From: an uncultured Muribaculaceae bacterium
Lineage (GTDB): Bacteria > Bacteroidota > Bacteroidia > Bacteroidales > Muribaculaceae
Length of the DNA stretch: 55,036 nt
Direction: 5' to 3'
Assembly (NCBI GenBank): GCA_910577355.1
Contig: CAJTMY010000016.1
Span: forward strand, 1-55,036
Below the pieces are notes generated by a model that worked only from the letters and a program-made list of their open reading frames with translations, searched no databases and was not told the origin of the DNA. This document shows, one piece after another, positions 1 through 10,678 of this stretch. Position 1 is the first letter of the stretch; every line of letters begins with the position of its first letter. A program made the translations under genes and the position numbers.

Positions 1-54
1 ACAGGGGTCAATTTAAATAATTTTATGGGGGTCAGTTTGTTGGGAATATCCACA

Positions 55-834
55 TTATGCCACGGAGACAGGTATGGCGGTGGTGGCGGTGATGCGGGTG
101 GCGATGCTGTCGAGCTCTTCGCGGGGTACGCGGCGCAGCAGGGTCTCGGGGGTGGGGCGGTCGAGGGAGTAGAGCATGATGCTGCGTGGCTTTATGGCTT
201 TGTAGGCTTCGATGAGGGCGTCGATCTCGGCGTCGGTGGAGTTGTCGATGCTGTGGCCGTCGTGGCTGCCGCGGGTGATCATGGTCTGTATGATGGCCTT
301 CGGGCCGAAATCGGAGAGCTGCCTTATGACGCGGGCGGCGTTGAATGCGGGCGATGTGGGGCGGTCGAGTGTGCGGATGGTGCTGTCGATGGTCGAGTCG
401 AGCTTGAGTATGGCGTTGTCGACGCGGCGCAGGGCGTCGACTACTTCAGGGCGGTGGAGCATGGTGGAGTTGGTGAGCACACTTACTTTTACCTCGGGAT
501 AGTATCGGTCGCGCAGGCGCAGTGTGTCGTCGATTATTCCTGCGAAGTCGGGGTTGAGGGTAGGCTCTCCGTTGCCCGAGAATGTGATTACGTCGAGTTT
601 GTGATCTTCGGCGCGGAGCTCTTGCAGGCGTTTTTCGAGCAACTGTGCCACTTCGGCGCGGTGGGGCAGGCCTGTGGTGCCGGGGCCTTGGGCGTTGTAA
701 CCGGCCTCGCAGTAAAGGCAGTCGAAGGAGCATATCTTGCCGTCGCGGGGCGAGAGGTTGATGCCGAGCGACGAACCGAGTCGCCGCGAGTGTATCGGGC
801 CGAATACCGTATCGGAGAACATTACCGTTTGCAT
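55..834 (-). CDS. Radical SAM protein
   Basis: 259-residue radical SAM enzyme. The cluster-binding cysteines are C35, C39 and C42 in the order C-x3-C-x2-C (KICSFDCLYCEAGYN). This binds a 4Fe-4S cluster and S-adenosylmethionine. A glycine-rich stretch SGNGEPTLNP near residue 110 fits the SAM-binding GGEP-like motif. There is no signal peptide, no extra C-terminal cysteine cluster and no membrane segment, so it should be cytosolic; the substrate cannot be told. The ATG start at 834 lies 10 nt beyond the stop of the upstream permease gene, so it is probably the last gene of the long minus-strand run. The family assignment is firm, the specific reaction unknown. Confidence 0.9.
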   Translation of the reverse strand: MQTVMFSDTVFGPIHSRRLGSSLGINLSPRDGKICSFDCLYCEAGYNAQGPGTTGLPHRAEVAQLLEKRLQELRAEDHKLDVITFSGNGEPTLNPDFAGIIDDTLRLRDRYYPEVKVSVLTNSTMLHRPEVVDALRRVDNAILKLDSTIDSTIRTLDRPTSPAFNAARVIRQLSDFGPKAIIQTMITRGSHDGHSIDNSTDAEIDALIEAYKAIKPRSIMLYSLDRPTPETLLRRVPREELDSIATRITATTAIPVSVA

Positions 835-844
835 GGGTAAGAGT

Positions 845-2056
845 CTATGTTTTGCGTGTGAAGATTCTTGTAATCAGTGAGGTGACCGCAGCCATGGCGA
901 GCACTATGGCCATTACGGCCACAATGTCGCCGGCTTCGACGCGTACGGGGTAGTATGTGACGGAGAGCTTTGTGGGGTCGCCGCTGAGTTTTATAAACCG
1001 GCCGTATTGCTGGGCGAGGCTTAGGATGAGGCCGAGAAGGCAGCCAGCCACACCGCCGGCGATGGTGATGGCGGCGCCCATCCACATGAATATGGCGCGG
1101 ATGCGTCGCCGCGAGGCGCCCAGAAATCGGAGTGTGGCCATGTTGTCGCGTTTTTCTATGACGAGAAGCGACATGGTGGATATGATATTGAACGCTGCGA
1201 TGACGAGGATGAATATGAGCATGGCAAATGTCACCCACTTCTCTACCGATATCATGCGGAAGGCTTCGACATGCTGCTGTGCCTGAGTGGCTACGGTGTA
1301 TTCCGGCCCTACAGCCCGTCGTATGTCGTCGGCAAGTGCCTGCGGCGATGTGCCGGGGGCGGCGTGCAGCTCTATGGCTGTGGCCTCGCGGGTGTATTGC
1401 AGCAGGGTGCGTGCGGCGTCGAGGGGGATGTATATGTGGTCGGCATCGAAATCGGTCTGATTCACGGCGAGAACCGATTCGGCCACGAGCGGCTGCGAGA
1501 AGAACGCGCCTGCCGGATTGGCCGGATTGATGCGTCCGACACGACGGGGTACATACAGTTCGGCAAACGGTGTGACGGGCCTGAGTGCCAGATGCATGGC
1601 CACACCCACTGCGATCTGCGCCGGGCGATGCATGGTGTCGGCGGCGTGCGGAGTGATGACTGCCTGTACGGCGTCGCCGATATCGACAACACGGCTGTAA
1701 TTGTCGGGAATGCCCTTGAACACTACGGCTGCCTGCCCTTCACGCGACACGAGCAGGCCGCGCTCACTCAGCGTAGGTGCGGCGGTCTCCACCCCCGGGA
1801 TATCAGTAAGGGCGGCTGCGAGCGATTCGCCGTCGGCGATCACCTTGCCCTTGGTCGCAGTGACCATGATGTCGGGGTCGATGACCGAGAACTGCTGCCG
1901 GGCGAGGTCGGTAAAGCCGTTGAACACCGACAATACCACCACTATCGCCGCCGTGGCGACAGCGACACCGGCCACCGAGATGGCCGATATTACATTGACC
2001 GCGCCGTGCGATTTCTTCGAGACGAGGTACCTGAATGCGATGCGTAGCGATAACAA
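845..2056 (-). CDS. ABC transporter permease of the LolC/LolE (FtsX-like) family
   Basis: 403-residue inner-membrane permease. It has an N-terminal membrane segment (about residues 20-45), a large periplasmic domain (about 50-265) and three C-terminal segments (about 272-298, 319-347, 372-398), the MacB/LolE layout. The N-terminal FRYLVSKKSHGAVNVIS is typical of lipoprotein-releasing permeases, which extract lipoproteins from the inner membrane together with a LolD ATPase. No ATPase gene is next to it. No ATG is available near the N-terminus: the best start is TTG at 2054-2056, 25 nt after the rbfA stop, and the next in-frame methionines are far inside the protein. Family firm; lipoprotein release versus another cargo is inferred. 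Confidence 0.88.
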   Translation of the reverse strand: MLSLRIAFRYLVSKKSHGAVNVISAISVAGVAVATAAIVVVLSVFNGFTDLARQQFSVIDPDIMVTATKGKVIADGESLAAALTDIPGVETAAPTLSERGLLVSREGQAAVVFKGIPDNYSRVVDIGDAVQAVITPHAADTMHRPAQIAVGVAMHLALRPVTPFAELYVPRRVGRINPANPAGAFFSQPLVAESVLAVNQTDFDADHIYIPLDAARTLLQYTREATAIELHAAPGTSPQALADDIRRAVGPEYTVATQAQQHVEAFRMISVEKWVTFAMLIFILVIAAFNIISTMSLLVIEKRDNMATLRFLGASRRRIRAIFMWMGAAITIAGGVAGCLLGLILSLAQQYGRFIKLSGDPTKLSVTYYPVRVEAGDIVAVMAIVLAMAAVTSLITRIFTRKT

Positions 2057-2081
2057 CCGGGCTGGGGAAATTTTCTGGTGC

Positions 2082-2420
2082 TTATTCTTGGCCGAGGAGG
2101 TGGTCGATGTTCTCGAGATAGTCGAGTGAGTCGTCGAGGTAGAATTGGAGCTCGGGGGTCTTGCGGAGCTGGAAGCGCACTTTCTGCGCGAGTTCGTAGC
2201 GGATTGTCTTGGCCGACTGTTTTATCGATTCCATCACTTCCTGAGCTTTCTCCGACGGAAATACCGAGAGGTAGGCCTTGGCTATCGAGAGGTCGGGGGA
2301 TACACGCACGGTGCTTACCGACACTATGGTGCCGTGGGTCTTGGCTGTCTGGAGACGGAATATCTCGCTGAGTTCCTTCTGCAGGAGCCGGCATATCTTG
2401 GCTTGTCGTGTTGTTTCCAT
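2082..2420 (-). CDS. rbfA: 30S ribosome-binding factor A
   Basis: 112-residue RbfA, a KH-like protein that binds the immature 30S subunit and helps late 16S rRNA maturation. It starts METTRQAKICRLLQKELSEI and contains the conserved core V-S-x-V-R-V-S-P-D-L-S-x-A-K-A-Y-L-S-V and a C-terminal P-E-L-x-F-x-x-D-D-S. Length is normal for the family. The ATG at 2420 is 5 nt after the sirtuin stop, and the permease gene follows after 25 nt, so the genes look co-transcribed. In Bacteroidetes rbfA is often followed by a LolE-like permease gene, which supports both calls. Confidence 0.95.
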   Translation of the reverse strand: METTRQAKICRLLQKELSEIFRLQTAKTHGTIVSVSTVRVSPDLSIAKAYLSVFPSEKAQEVMESIKQSAKTIRYELAQKVRFQLRKTPELQFYLDDSLDYLENIDHLLGQE

Positions 2421-2424
2421 ATTG

Positions 2425-3114
2425 TTATGAATATAGTTCTGTTAGTTTTTCGGCGAGTATACGCACTCCTTCCGAGGCGCCGGCGCGGATCACATGTACA
2501 AAGTCAGGCACATCGGCCGGATTGGGGTCGATGTAATATACGGGCACGCCTTGGCGCACGTAGTGTAGCAGGGCTGCTGCCGGGTATACGGCGAGCGAGG
2601 TGCCTATGATGACGAATATATCGGCCTTTGCGGCGAGTTCGGTCGCGGGCTCGAAATTGGGCACGGCTTCCTGAAAGAATACTATGTGCGGGCGCACCAG
2701 GTATCCGTCGATCTTCGTATCAGGTGTGGTGTCGAGTGCGCCGGGGTGCAGTTTGAACACCTTTGATTCGTCGTTTATGGCGCGTACTTTCATCAGCTCG
2801 CCGTGCAGGTGGAGCACGTTCCTGGAGCCGGCGCGCTCGTGAAGGTCGTCGACGTTCTGGGTTATGACGTATACATCGAAGTATTTCTCAAGATCGACGA
2901 GGCCTTTGTGGCCTTCGTTGGGCTGAGCCCTGAGCAGATCGTGCCGGCGCCGGTTGTAGAATTCGTGCACAAGAGCCGGATTGGCGCGGAATCCGTCGGC
3001 GCTGGCCACCTGCATCACGGGATACTGTTCCCACAGGCCGCCTGCGTCTCGGAATGTCGATATGCCGCTCTCGGCGCTCATGCCGGCTCCTGTCGATATT
3101 ACAAGCTTTTTCAT
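2425..3114 (-). CDS. Sir2-family NAD-dependent protein deacylase lacking zinc cysteines
   Basis: 229-residue sirtuin. NAD-binding motifs are GAGMSAESGISTFRDAGGLW (residues 9-28), TQNVDDLHERAG and GTSLAVYPAA; the catalytic histidine is H104 in LHLHGEL. Y53 and R56 (FYNRRR) match the Tyr-x-x-Arg pair that CobB/SIRT5-type enzymes use to bind succinyl-lysine, so desuccinylase as well as deacetylase activity is possible. The protein has no cysteine at all, so the usual four-cysteine zinc site in the small domain is missing; that loop is also short. It would remove acyl groups from lysines, giving nicotinamide and O-acyl-ADP-ribose. It sits between ftsZ and rbfA in the minus-strand run. Confidence 0.88.
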   Translation of the reverse strand: MKKLVISTGAGMSAESGISTFRDAGGLWEQYPVMQVASADGFRANPALVHEFYNRRRHDLLRAQPNEGHKGLVDLEKYFDVYVITQNVDDLHERAGSRNVLHLHGELMKVRAINDESKVFKLHPGALDTTPDTKIDGYLVRPHIVFFQEAVPNFEPATELAAKADIFVIIGTSLAVYPAAALLHYVRQGVPVYYIDPNPADVPDFVHVIRAGASEGVRILAEKLTELYS

Positions 3115-3147
3115 ATCATATATAACGTTGCAGCCCGGTATTGGTTT

Positions 3148-4476
<1,329 letters not shown>

Positions 4477-4497
4477 ATTGTGTAGTGGTGTAAGTCG

Positions 4498-5931
4498 TTA
4501 TTCATCAATGTTGTCGACCTTGGGCGCGAACCAGTTCTTTATGCGTTCGAGCAAGGCTACGCGCGTCTTTTCAGGATCGCCGTCGGTCTCGGGCAGCTCA
4601 TCGTTAATCTCATCGTCGTAGGAATCGTTGACATTGTCGGGTTGTTCGATCGTCTCCTCGTCGTCGCGCAGCAGATCGGGGTCGTCGAGGTCGATGTCGC
4701 GCCGGCGTCCGGGCGCTGCGGTGCGGCCTATGGCGTCTGCCGTGCGTGGGCGAGCTTCTTCGCGGCGTTCTTCCGTAGGCTCGGGCTTGGCCGGCATGTC
4801 GAGGCAGTCGATGTCGGAGTGTGCCGCGGCATATTTCACAAGGGCGATGATGTCGAAGTTGTCGGCGGCCTTGATACGTGCGTCGGCCGACAGGATGGAT
4901 GCGTCGACCGCGGCGCGGCGCACTTTCATACGGGTCTGTGCCTCGAGCATTTCGGCGAATCCGGCCAGACGTGCGCCGCCGCCGCTGAGCACTATGCCTG
5001 CGGCGAGGTCGGCGGCCTTGAAGCCGGCCTGTGCGATGCTGTTGTTGATGTTGGCGACGATCTCGCCTGCGCGGGCCGACACGTAGTTGATTATCTCGCG
5101 TGTCTCGTCGTCGGGCGCCTGTATATTGACGCGCTCAACTACGGCTTTGCCCTTGGTTATCTTGATATTTTCGGCGGTATCGGCGGTGATGCTTAGTCCG
5201 GCGCACAGGTCGCGGGTTATGTTTGCCGAGCCCATGGGCAGTGTGGCGGCCATAAGCAGGGCTCCCTCGCGGAATATCGCGATAGTGGTGGTTTCGGCGC
5301 CGAAATCTATATATACGCAGCCTACCTGACGGTCGGAGTCGCTCAGGGCCATCTCGGTCTGTGCCAGCAGACGTGTAACGTAGTCGCGGGGTATGTCGTT
5401 GCCTTGTGATTCGATCTTTACACGGTCGAGGGCACGGCGGTTTTCCGGCGAGGCGGTGAGGAATGTGAATTCACCGTGCACCACGTTGCCGAATGCGCCG
5501 ATGATCTTTTTCACTTCGGCGCCGTCGACCGAGAAGCGGCGGGGAGCTATGGCCAGCACCTCGCGGTCGGTGGCGAGGTTGTAGCGTGCCTCCTTGTGCA
5601 GGCGCTGCAATGTCTGGTCGGTGATCTCCGCTTCGCCGCCGAGACGTACTGTAGCCTCGGCAAAGGTAGAAGCGAGCGACCGGCCGCCGTTGGCGACGAA
5701 TATGGCCGAGATGCGTCCCGGAGCCACTTTGGGCGAGTTCTCAAGGCGCTGTATTATCTCGTTGACGCGCAGGCTCACTTCGCGCGCGTTCTGCACGCGG
5801 CCGTAGCGGACGGTCTCGCCCGAGTCGAGTTCCTCGGCAGCGAGGACGGTGATGGCCGCGGTGTCGTCGACTGAGGCTACGATCCCCTTTATGCGGGACG
5901 AACCGATTTCAATGGCGGCGATATATTTCAT
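4498..5931 (-). CDS. ftsA: Cell division protein FtsA
   Basis: 477-residue actin-fold protein that tethers FtsZ filaments to the inner membrane. The N-terminal phosphate-1 motif IEIGSSRIKG, the phosphate-2 motif YIDFGAETTTIAIF and the adenosine motif GIVLSGGGARLAGF are all present. After about residue 380 there is a long, highly charged disordered extension rich in Asp, Glu and Arg, ending in an amphipathic helix VALLERIKNWFAPKV (about 457-471), the expected membrane-targeting sequence. It lies between ftsQ (18 nt) and ftsZ (21 nt). Only the long acidic linker is out of the ordinary compared with proteobacterial FtsA. Confidence 0.96.
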   Translation of the reverse strand: MKYIAAIEIGSSRIKGIVASVDDTAAITVLAAEELDSGETVRYGRVQNAREVSLRVNEIIQRLENSPKVAPGRISAIFVANGGRSLASTFAEATVRLGGEAEITDQTLQRLHKEARYNLATDREVLAIAPRRFSVDGAEVKKIIGAFGNVVHGEFTFLTASPENRRALDRVKIESQGNDIPRDYVTRLLAQTEMALSDSDRQVGCVYIDFGAETTTIAIFREGALLMAATLPMGSANITRDLCAGLSITADTAENIKITKGKAVVERVNIQAPDDETREIINYVSARAGEIVANINNSIAQAGFKAADLAAGIVLSGGGARLAGFAEMLEAQTRMKVRRAAVDASILSADARIKAADNFDIIALVKYAAAHSDIDCLDMPAKPEPTEERREEARPRTADAIGRTAAPGRRRDIDLDDPDLLRDDEETIEQPDNVNDSYDDEINDELPETDGDPEKTRVALLERIKNWFAPKVDNIDE

Positions 5932-5949
5932 CGTTTTTGGTTTTGTGTC

Positions 5950-6810
5950 TTATATGGGTTGATTGTTGTCGTCTTGGTTGGATTCGTGGAGCGGGGTGAG
6001 CATTGTGTCGGTGTCGTCGATATCGTTGTAATCCTCGTTCTCCACAGGCATTGATGTTGCCGGAAGAGTCTTGTCGCGGCGGGTCGCCACAATCTGTCCG
6101 CGCCATTTGACAGCCAGGGTGTCATAGGTTTCCCAACCGCGTACTGGCATTACCTTGCGGTAGAACCGGCGCAATCGGTCAAATTTGTTGTCGACCAAAG
6201 ATGTGTCGCCGAAATTTATTACGTGGCCGCGTATTGTGGGTATTATAAGAATGTTGCCGTCGGCTTCCTGTTTTACGGTCGATACCAGGGCGTCGAGAAC
6301 CGGATTGGCTGCGATATGGCTGAGCAGCGGCAGCAGACGTGCGGGGGGATATCTGTCGCAGAATCTGCCTACCACAACCGGTACGTCGACGTGATATCGT
6401 GGATCGGCTGAGATGCGCTTGCCCTCGGCGTTGATGTAATATGACCCCGACTCGTCGAATACACGTGCCACGGGCAGCATGGGCACCACGTCTATTGCCA
6501 GGGTACCGTTGTTGAGGAGAGCCACGTTGACATGCTCGATGCGGTCGGAAGCCCGAAGCTTCGACTCGAGCATATTGAGGTCGACATCCTTGTGCCTGCG
6601 TGTTGTGATCCACTGCATTATGTCGTCGCATTCGTGCGATACCTCGGCTTGCGTGACGAAGCGGGTGTTGAGCGAGTCGGCAACGGAAATGCGGCAGCCG
6701 GCAAATGTGTCCTCAGATGCCATTGTAGCTGTAACAGGCAGTGCGAAGCACAGATACGCCACAAGCAGCAGCGCGAGTATGCAGGCGAGTATGGGATATC
6801 GGTCAATCAT
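5950..6810 (-). CDS. ftsQ: Cell division protein FtsQ/DivIB-like
   Basis: 286-residue bitopic protein: short cytosolic tail, one membrane segment (about residues 8-30) and a periplasmic body with a region matching POTRA/FtsQ (about 37-110) and a beta domain to about 230. The C-terminal 50 residues are acidic and probably disordered. FtsQ links the Z ring to the FtsL-FtsI-FtsW septal synthase. Sequence conservation is weak, so the call rests on topology, length and position: it sits between murC, whose end it overlaps by 8 nt (6803-6810), and ftsA. Confidence 0.9.
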   Translation of the reverse strand: MIDRYPILACILALLLVAYLCFALPVTATMASEDTFAGCRISVADSLNTRFVTQAEVSHECDDIMQWITTRRHKDVDLNMLESKLRASDRIEHVNVALLNNGTLAIDVVPMLPVARVFDESGSYYINAEGKRISADPRYHVDVPVVVGRFCDRYPPARLLPLLSHIAANPVLDALVSTVKQEADGNILIIPTIRGHVINFGDTSLVDNKFDRLRRFYRKVMPVRGWETYDTLAVKWRGQIVATRRDKTLPATSMPVENEDYNDIDDTDTMLTPLHESNQDDNNQPI

Positions 6811-8209
6811 TAGGGTATGAAATGGTTGAGGAGGGATCGATGAGCATGCACAACCCGGGCACCATGAAACTGAGGTCGCCGGCGCCGAGTGTCAACAGGA
6901 TGTCAAAGTTACGATTTTTCATCGTAACTACAAAATCTTCCTTGCATATCATCGTTTTGTCGGCTGTGGTGATACGGTCGAAGATTATCTGAGATGTGAC
7001 ACCGGGGATGGGCTCCTCGCGCGCCGGATATATGTCGGCGAGCACCACGGCGTCGGCCTGCGACAGTGCGCGGGCGAATTCCGGGGCGAAATCTCGGGTG
7101 CGTGAATACAGATGGGGCTGGAAGGCCACGGTGAGATGTCGGCCGGGATACAGCGCACGTACCGAGGCTATCGAGCTTGCCACTTCGTCGGGATGGTGGG
7201 CGTAGTCGTCGATCACCACTTTGCCGTTCGGCCCGGACTGCCGCAAGTGGCATTGGAAGCGCCGTTCCACGCCCGGATACGAGGCCACGGCCTTGCGCGC
7301 GGCTTCCATATCGAGATCGCCGGTGAGAGTGCAGGCGGCAAGGGCGGCTACGGCGTTGTCGATGTTGATGTCGACCGGCACGCCGAGACTGATGTCGCGC
7401 AGCACGCCGCCGGGATATACAAAGTCGAAGGTTATGCGGCCGTCGCCACGGCGTATGTTTTCGGCATGGAAGTCGCCCTCGTGACGGCTGTAAGTATATG
7501 TCTTGACACTTTCGGGCGGCCGGGGTGTGAATTTAAGACCGGTGTGGATGAGCAGGCTGCCGTCCGGGCGGATCAGTTCTGTAAAATGCGAGAATGACTC
7601 GAGATATGCCTCTTCGTTGCCGTATATGTCGAGATGGTCGGGGTCGGTAGCGGTGACTACGGCTATGTAGGGGCGCAGCTGATGGAAAGAGCGGTCGTAC
7701 TCGTCGGCCTCGACCACCGAGTATGGCGATGTGGCCGAGAGAATGAGATTGCTGTTGTATCCCAGCAGTATGCCGCCAAGAAATGCGTTGCAGCCTATGC
7801 CGGTGGAATGAAGAATATGCGCCGCCATGGATGATGTGGTGGTCTTGCCGTGTGTGCCTGAGAAACACAGCGCTTTGGTGCCTTCGGTAATGTGTCCGAG
7901 TGCTTTGGCGCGCTTCACGAGGTTGAAGTCTCCTTCGCGGAAGAAAGTCATCACCTCGCTGTCGTGCGGCACGGCCGGTGTGTATACCACCAGTGTGGAC
8001 GGGTCGGGTATGCGGAATTCGGCAGGAACGGCTGCGTCGACAGAGTCGTCGTATGATATGGCGACTCCTTCGCGCTCGAGTTCGCGGGTGAGCGGTGTGG
8101 ATGTGCGGTCGTATCCGGCTACGGCCATGCCGCGCGACATATAGTATCGTTCGAGCGCGGCCATACCTATGCCGCCTGCGCCTATGAAATAAACACGTCT
8201 GAGGTTCAT
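6803..8209 (-). CDS. murC: UDP-N-acetylmuramate--L-alanine ligase
   Basis: 468-residue cytosolic Mur ligase that adds L-alanine to UDP-MurNAc using ATP, the first step of stem-peptide assembly. The nucleotide motif at the N-terminus is FIGAGGIGMAALERYY; the ATP-binding P-loop GTHGKTT is at residues 118-124; the central EADEYDRSFHQLRP and later DDYAHHPDEV are MurC-specific. Length is normal. The start overlaps the murG stop by 4 nt (ATGA at 8206-8209), pointing to translational coupling. Confidence 0.97.
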   Translation of the reverse strand: MNLRRVYFIGAGGIGMAALERYYMSRGMAVAGYDRTSTPLTRELEREGVAISYDDSVDAAVPAEFRIPDPSTLVVYTPAVPHDSEVMTFFREGDFNLVKRAKALGHITEGTKALCFSGTHGKTTTSSMAAHILHSTGIGCNAFLGGILLGYNSNLILSATSPYSVVEADEYDRSFHQLRPYIAVVTATDPDHLDIYGNEEAYLESFSHFTELIRPDGSLLIHTGLKFTPRPPESVKTYTYSRHEGDFHAENIRRGDGRITFDFVYPGGVLRDISLGVPVDINIDNAVAALAACTLTGDLDMEAARKAVASYPGVERRFQCHLRQSGPNGKVVIDDYAHHPDEVASSIASVRALYPGRHLTVAFQPHLYSRTRDFAPEFARALSQADAVVLADIYPAREEPIPGVTSQIIFDRITTADKTMICKEDFVVTMKNRNFDILLTLGAGDLSFMVPGLCMLIDPSSTISYPND

Positions 8210-9309
8210 TGTCTGTGTCGGTTAACTATGCGTTCGGCCACGTCGGCTATGCGCTCGTCGCTTTGCGGGAGCGCCATTTTGGAGATGTTGCCGATAAGGA
8301 GTTCGCGTTCGGTTTTGTTGTTGATAAGCCTGTTGATTTCTCCGGGCAGTTCGGCTTCTGCCTTGTCATCTAGAATCATGACGGCCGCGTCGCGCGATGC
8401 TAAGGCGAGGGCGTTCTTGCGCTGATGATCCTCGGCCACATTGGGTGAGGGAACGAGTATTACGGGCTTGGCGAGTACCTGCAGCTCTGATATGGTGCCG
8501 GCGCCGGCGCGGCTCACCACGAGGTCGGCGGCGCGGTAGGCCGTGGCCATGTCGGATATAAACGGGGTGGCCTTTACATCGTCGCGGCCTTTGGTGGCTT
8601 CGCGGCCTATATCCTCGCCGCTGCGTCCTGTCTGCCACAGTATCTGCGTGTTGCCGTCGAGTAGGATGTCGAGGCCGCCGGCCATCGCGCGGTTGATGGT
8701 GCGCGCGCCGAGGCTGCCGCCCACCACGAGCACCAGAGGCCGGCCGGGGTCGAAACCGAGGGCTTTCTTCGCTTCGTCCTGCGACAGTTCGCACCCGGTG
8801 AGCGCGGCACGCACAGGATTGCCGGTGAGTATTATACGGTCGGCGGGGAAGAAGCGTTCCATCTCCTCGTAGGCGGTGCATATGGCTTCGGCCTTGGGGC
8901 CGAGCAGCTTGTTGGTGACGCCGGCATAGGAGTTCTGCTCTTGCAACAGGGTGGGAATCCCGGCTTTCTGTGCGGCTTTAAGGGTGGGTCCGGAAGCGTA
9001 TCCACCCACGCCTATGGCTATCTCAGGCTTGAAATCCCTGACGATACGGCGTGCCATGCGGATGCTTTTCCATAATTTGAACAGCACGGAAATATTGCGC
9101 CACAGGCGCTTGCGGTCGAAGCCCGCCACCGGCAGACCGATTATCTCGTAGCCTGCGGCGGGCACACGTTCCATCTCCATGCGGCCTTGTGCGCCTACAA
9201 AAAGTATCTTGGCATCGGGATTGCGTCTCTTGATGGCCGATGCTATCGACAGCGCGGGGAATATATGCCCGCCAGTGCCGCCTCCGCTTATGAGTACCCG
9301 TTGTATCAT
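8206..9309 (-). CDS. murG: Undecaprenyl-PP-MurNAc-pentapeptide N-acetylglucosaminyltransferase
   Basis: 367-residue GT28 glycosyltransferase that adds GlcNAc to lipid I at the inner face of the inner membrane to make lipid II. The glycine-rich N-terminal loop GGGTGGHIFPALSIA (residues 9-23) binds the lipid diphosphate; VVGGSLGARTIN and SRAGAGTISEL with PNVAEDHQRKNA form the UDP-GlcNAc site. It is 19 nt downstream of ftsW and overlaps murC by 4 nt. Length and motifs are standard. Confidence 0.97.
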   Translation of the reverse strand: MIQRVLISGGGTGGHIFPALSIASAIKRRNPDAKILFVGAQGRMEMERVPAAGYEIIGLPVAGFDRKRLWRNISVLFKLWKSIRMARRIVRDFKPEIAIGVGGYASGPTLKAAQKAGIPTLLQEQNSYAGVTNKLLGPKAEAICTAYEEMERFFPADRIILTGNPVRAALTGCELSQDEAKKALGFDPGRPLVLVVGGSLGARTINRAMAGGLDILLDGNTQILWQTGRSGEDIGREATKGRDDVKATPFISDMATAYRAADLVVSRAGAGTISELQVLAKPVILVPSPNVAEDHQRKNALALASRDAAVMILDDKAEAELPGEINRLINNKTERELLIGNISKMALPQSDERIADVAERIVNRHRQ

Positions 9310-9328
9310 GATGTAAGTCTTTTACGTG

Positions 9329-10669
9329 TTAAACCAATGAGGGATTGTCGTTTGCGACTGCCTCGGGGAGCGTTGACAGTTCGTGTAATGACGCTTCCTC
9401 GCCATCGCTCTTGCGGGCTGCGCCGCGCGAGGCCGAGAGCATGATGCCCAGGGCTATCGAGGTGGCGATGATGGATGTGCCGCCCTTGCTTATGAGCGGC
9501 AGCGGCTGCCCGGATACCGGAAATACCCCTACCACTATGCATATATGGAACAGCGCCTGAAGGCATATCACCAAAGCGCAGCCTATCACGAGCAGCGTGG
9601 GCAGCGTGCTCTTGAACTGCATCGCCAATCTGCCTGCCCGACCGAGCAGAAACAGGTAGAATGCCAACACGAATATTGCCACTACCGCGCCGAGTTCCTC
9701 CACCACTATGGCGTATATGTAATCGGAGAAGGCAAGGGGAAGGCGCGAGTTCTCGCGCGAATTGCCGATGCCCACGCCTGTGAGGCCTCCGCGGGCCTGA
9801 GCTATGTAGCTCAGCTGCTCCTGCTTGTTCTCGTCGGTGATGGGGTCGCCGCTTTTGTTGAGCCGCAGGTGGCGCTCAATGCGTGCCGACCATGTGTGGA
9901 AGCGGTTGTCCTTGTCGGCGGTCGACTTCACTTCCTCCTGGTTTATCTCGGCGAGAGCTATGTCCTCGGGCGTGGGGCCTTTGTCCTCGTGTGCCAAGGC
10001 CTTGAACAGCATGGCGCCGCAGCCGATGGCCAGATACACGAGCATCACGTAGCCGAGCTTGCGCCAGCTCACACCGCCTACGAGCATCATGCACACGGAT
10101 ATGCTCATCAGCAGCAGTGTATTGGTAAGACCTTGATTGAACAGCAGCCCCGAACTTATAAGCACGAGCACTGCCGAGGCTATGATGCCGGCGTCGGACA
10201 CGTCGTGTTTGCCTTCCGGAGTCTTGATCTGCGACCGGCTCAGTATCCAGGCTATGCCCAACGCCACCGACAATTTGAGGAACTCGGCGGGGAGCACGAG
10301 CATGCCGGCGATGCGCACGGCACGACGCACACCGTTGATGTTGATGCCGCCCACGAGCACCCACACCATAAGCAGCAGCGATGCGAACACAAAGAACGGT
10401 ATCGCATAATATATGCGGGTGAAGTGCACGCGCTGTATCAGAAGCATCATCACGAGTCCGATGGCAAGAAACATGCCGTGGCGCAGGATGGGACCGTAGA
10501 TGTTGTCGATCTGCACCTCCTGGCTCGAGGCGCTGAAAAGCTCGATCACCGACACGATGAGCAGGGCTATGTACGAGCCCCATATATACATGTCGGTGCG
10601 CGAGTGTGATGCTGTGGCCGCCGTGGCAGCGGGCATGCCATCGGGCGATAATGTAGAAGAGAGTTCCAT
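9329..10669 (-). CDS. ftsW: Lipid II polymerase / cell division protein FtsW (SEDS family)
   Basis: 446-residue polytopic SEDS protein with about ten membrane segments. It polymerises lipid II into glycan strands with its partner transpeptidase. Recognisable parts are ININGVRRAVRI (the conserved G-x-x-R region), the large periplasmic loop (about 225-300), GVGIGNSRENSRLP followed by FSDYIYAIVVEELGA, and GQPLPLISKGGTSI near the C-terminus, all SEDS hallmarks. Position between murD and murG in a dcw cluster argues for FtsW rather than RodA. The charged central loop is long, as in other Bacteroidetes. Confidence 0.95.
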   Translation of the reverse strand: MELSSTLSPDGMPAATAATASHSRTDMYIWGSYIALLIVSVIELFSASSQEVQIDNIYGPILRHGMFLAIGLVMMLLIQRVHFTRIYYAIPFFVFASLLLMVWVLVGGININGVRRAVRIAGMLVLPAEFLKLSVALGIAWILSRSQIKTPEGKHDVSDAGIIASAVLVLISSGLLFNQGLTNTLLLMSISVCMMLVGGVSWRKLGYVMLVYLAIGCGAMLFKALAHEDKGPTPEDIALAEINQEEVKSTADKDNRFHTWSARIERHLRLNKSGDPITDENKQEQLSYIAQARGGLTGVGIGNSRENSRLPLAFSDYIYAIVVEELGAVVAIFVLAFYLFLLGRAGRLAMQFKSTLPTLLVIGCALVICLQALFHICIVVGVFPVSGQPLPLISKGGTSIIATSIALGIMLSASRGAARKSDGEEASLHELSTLPEAVANDNPSLV

Positions 10670-10678
10670 ATCGGTTGA

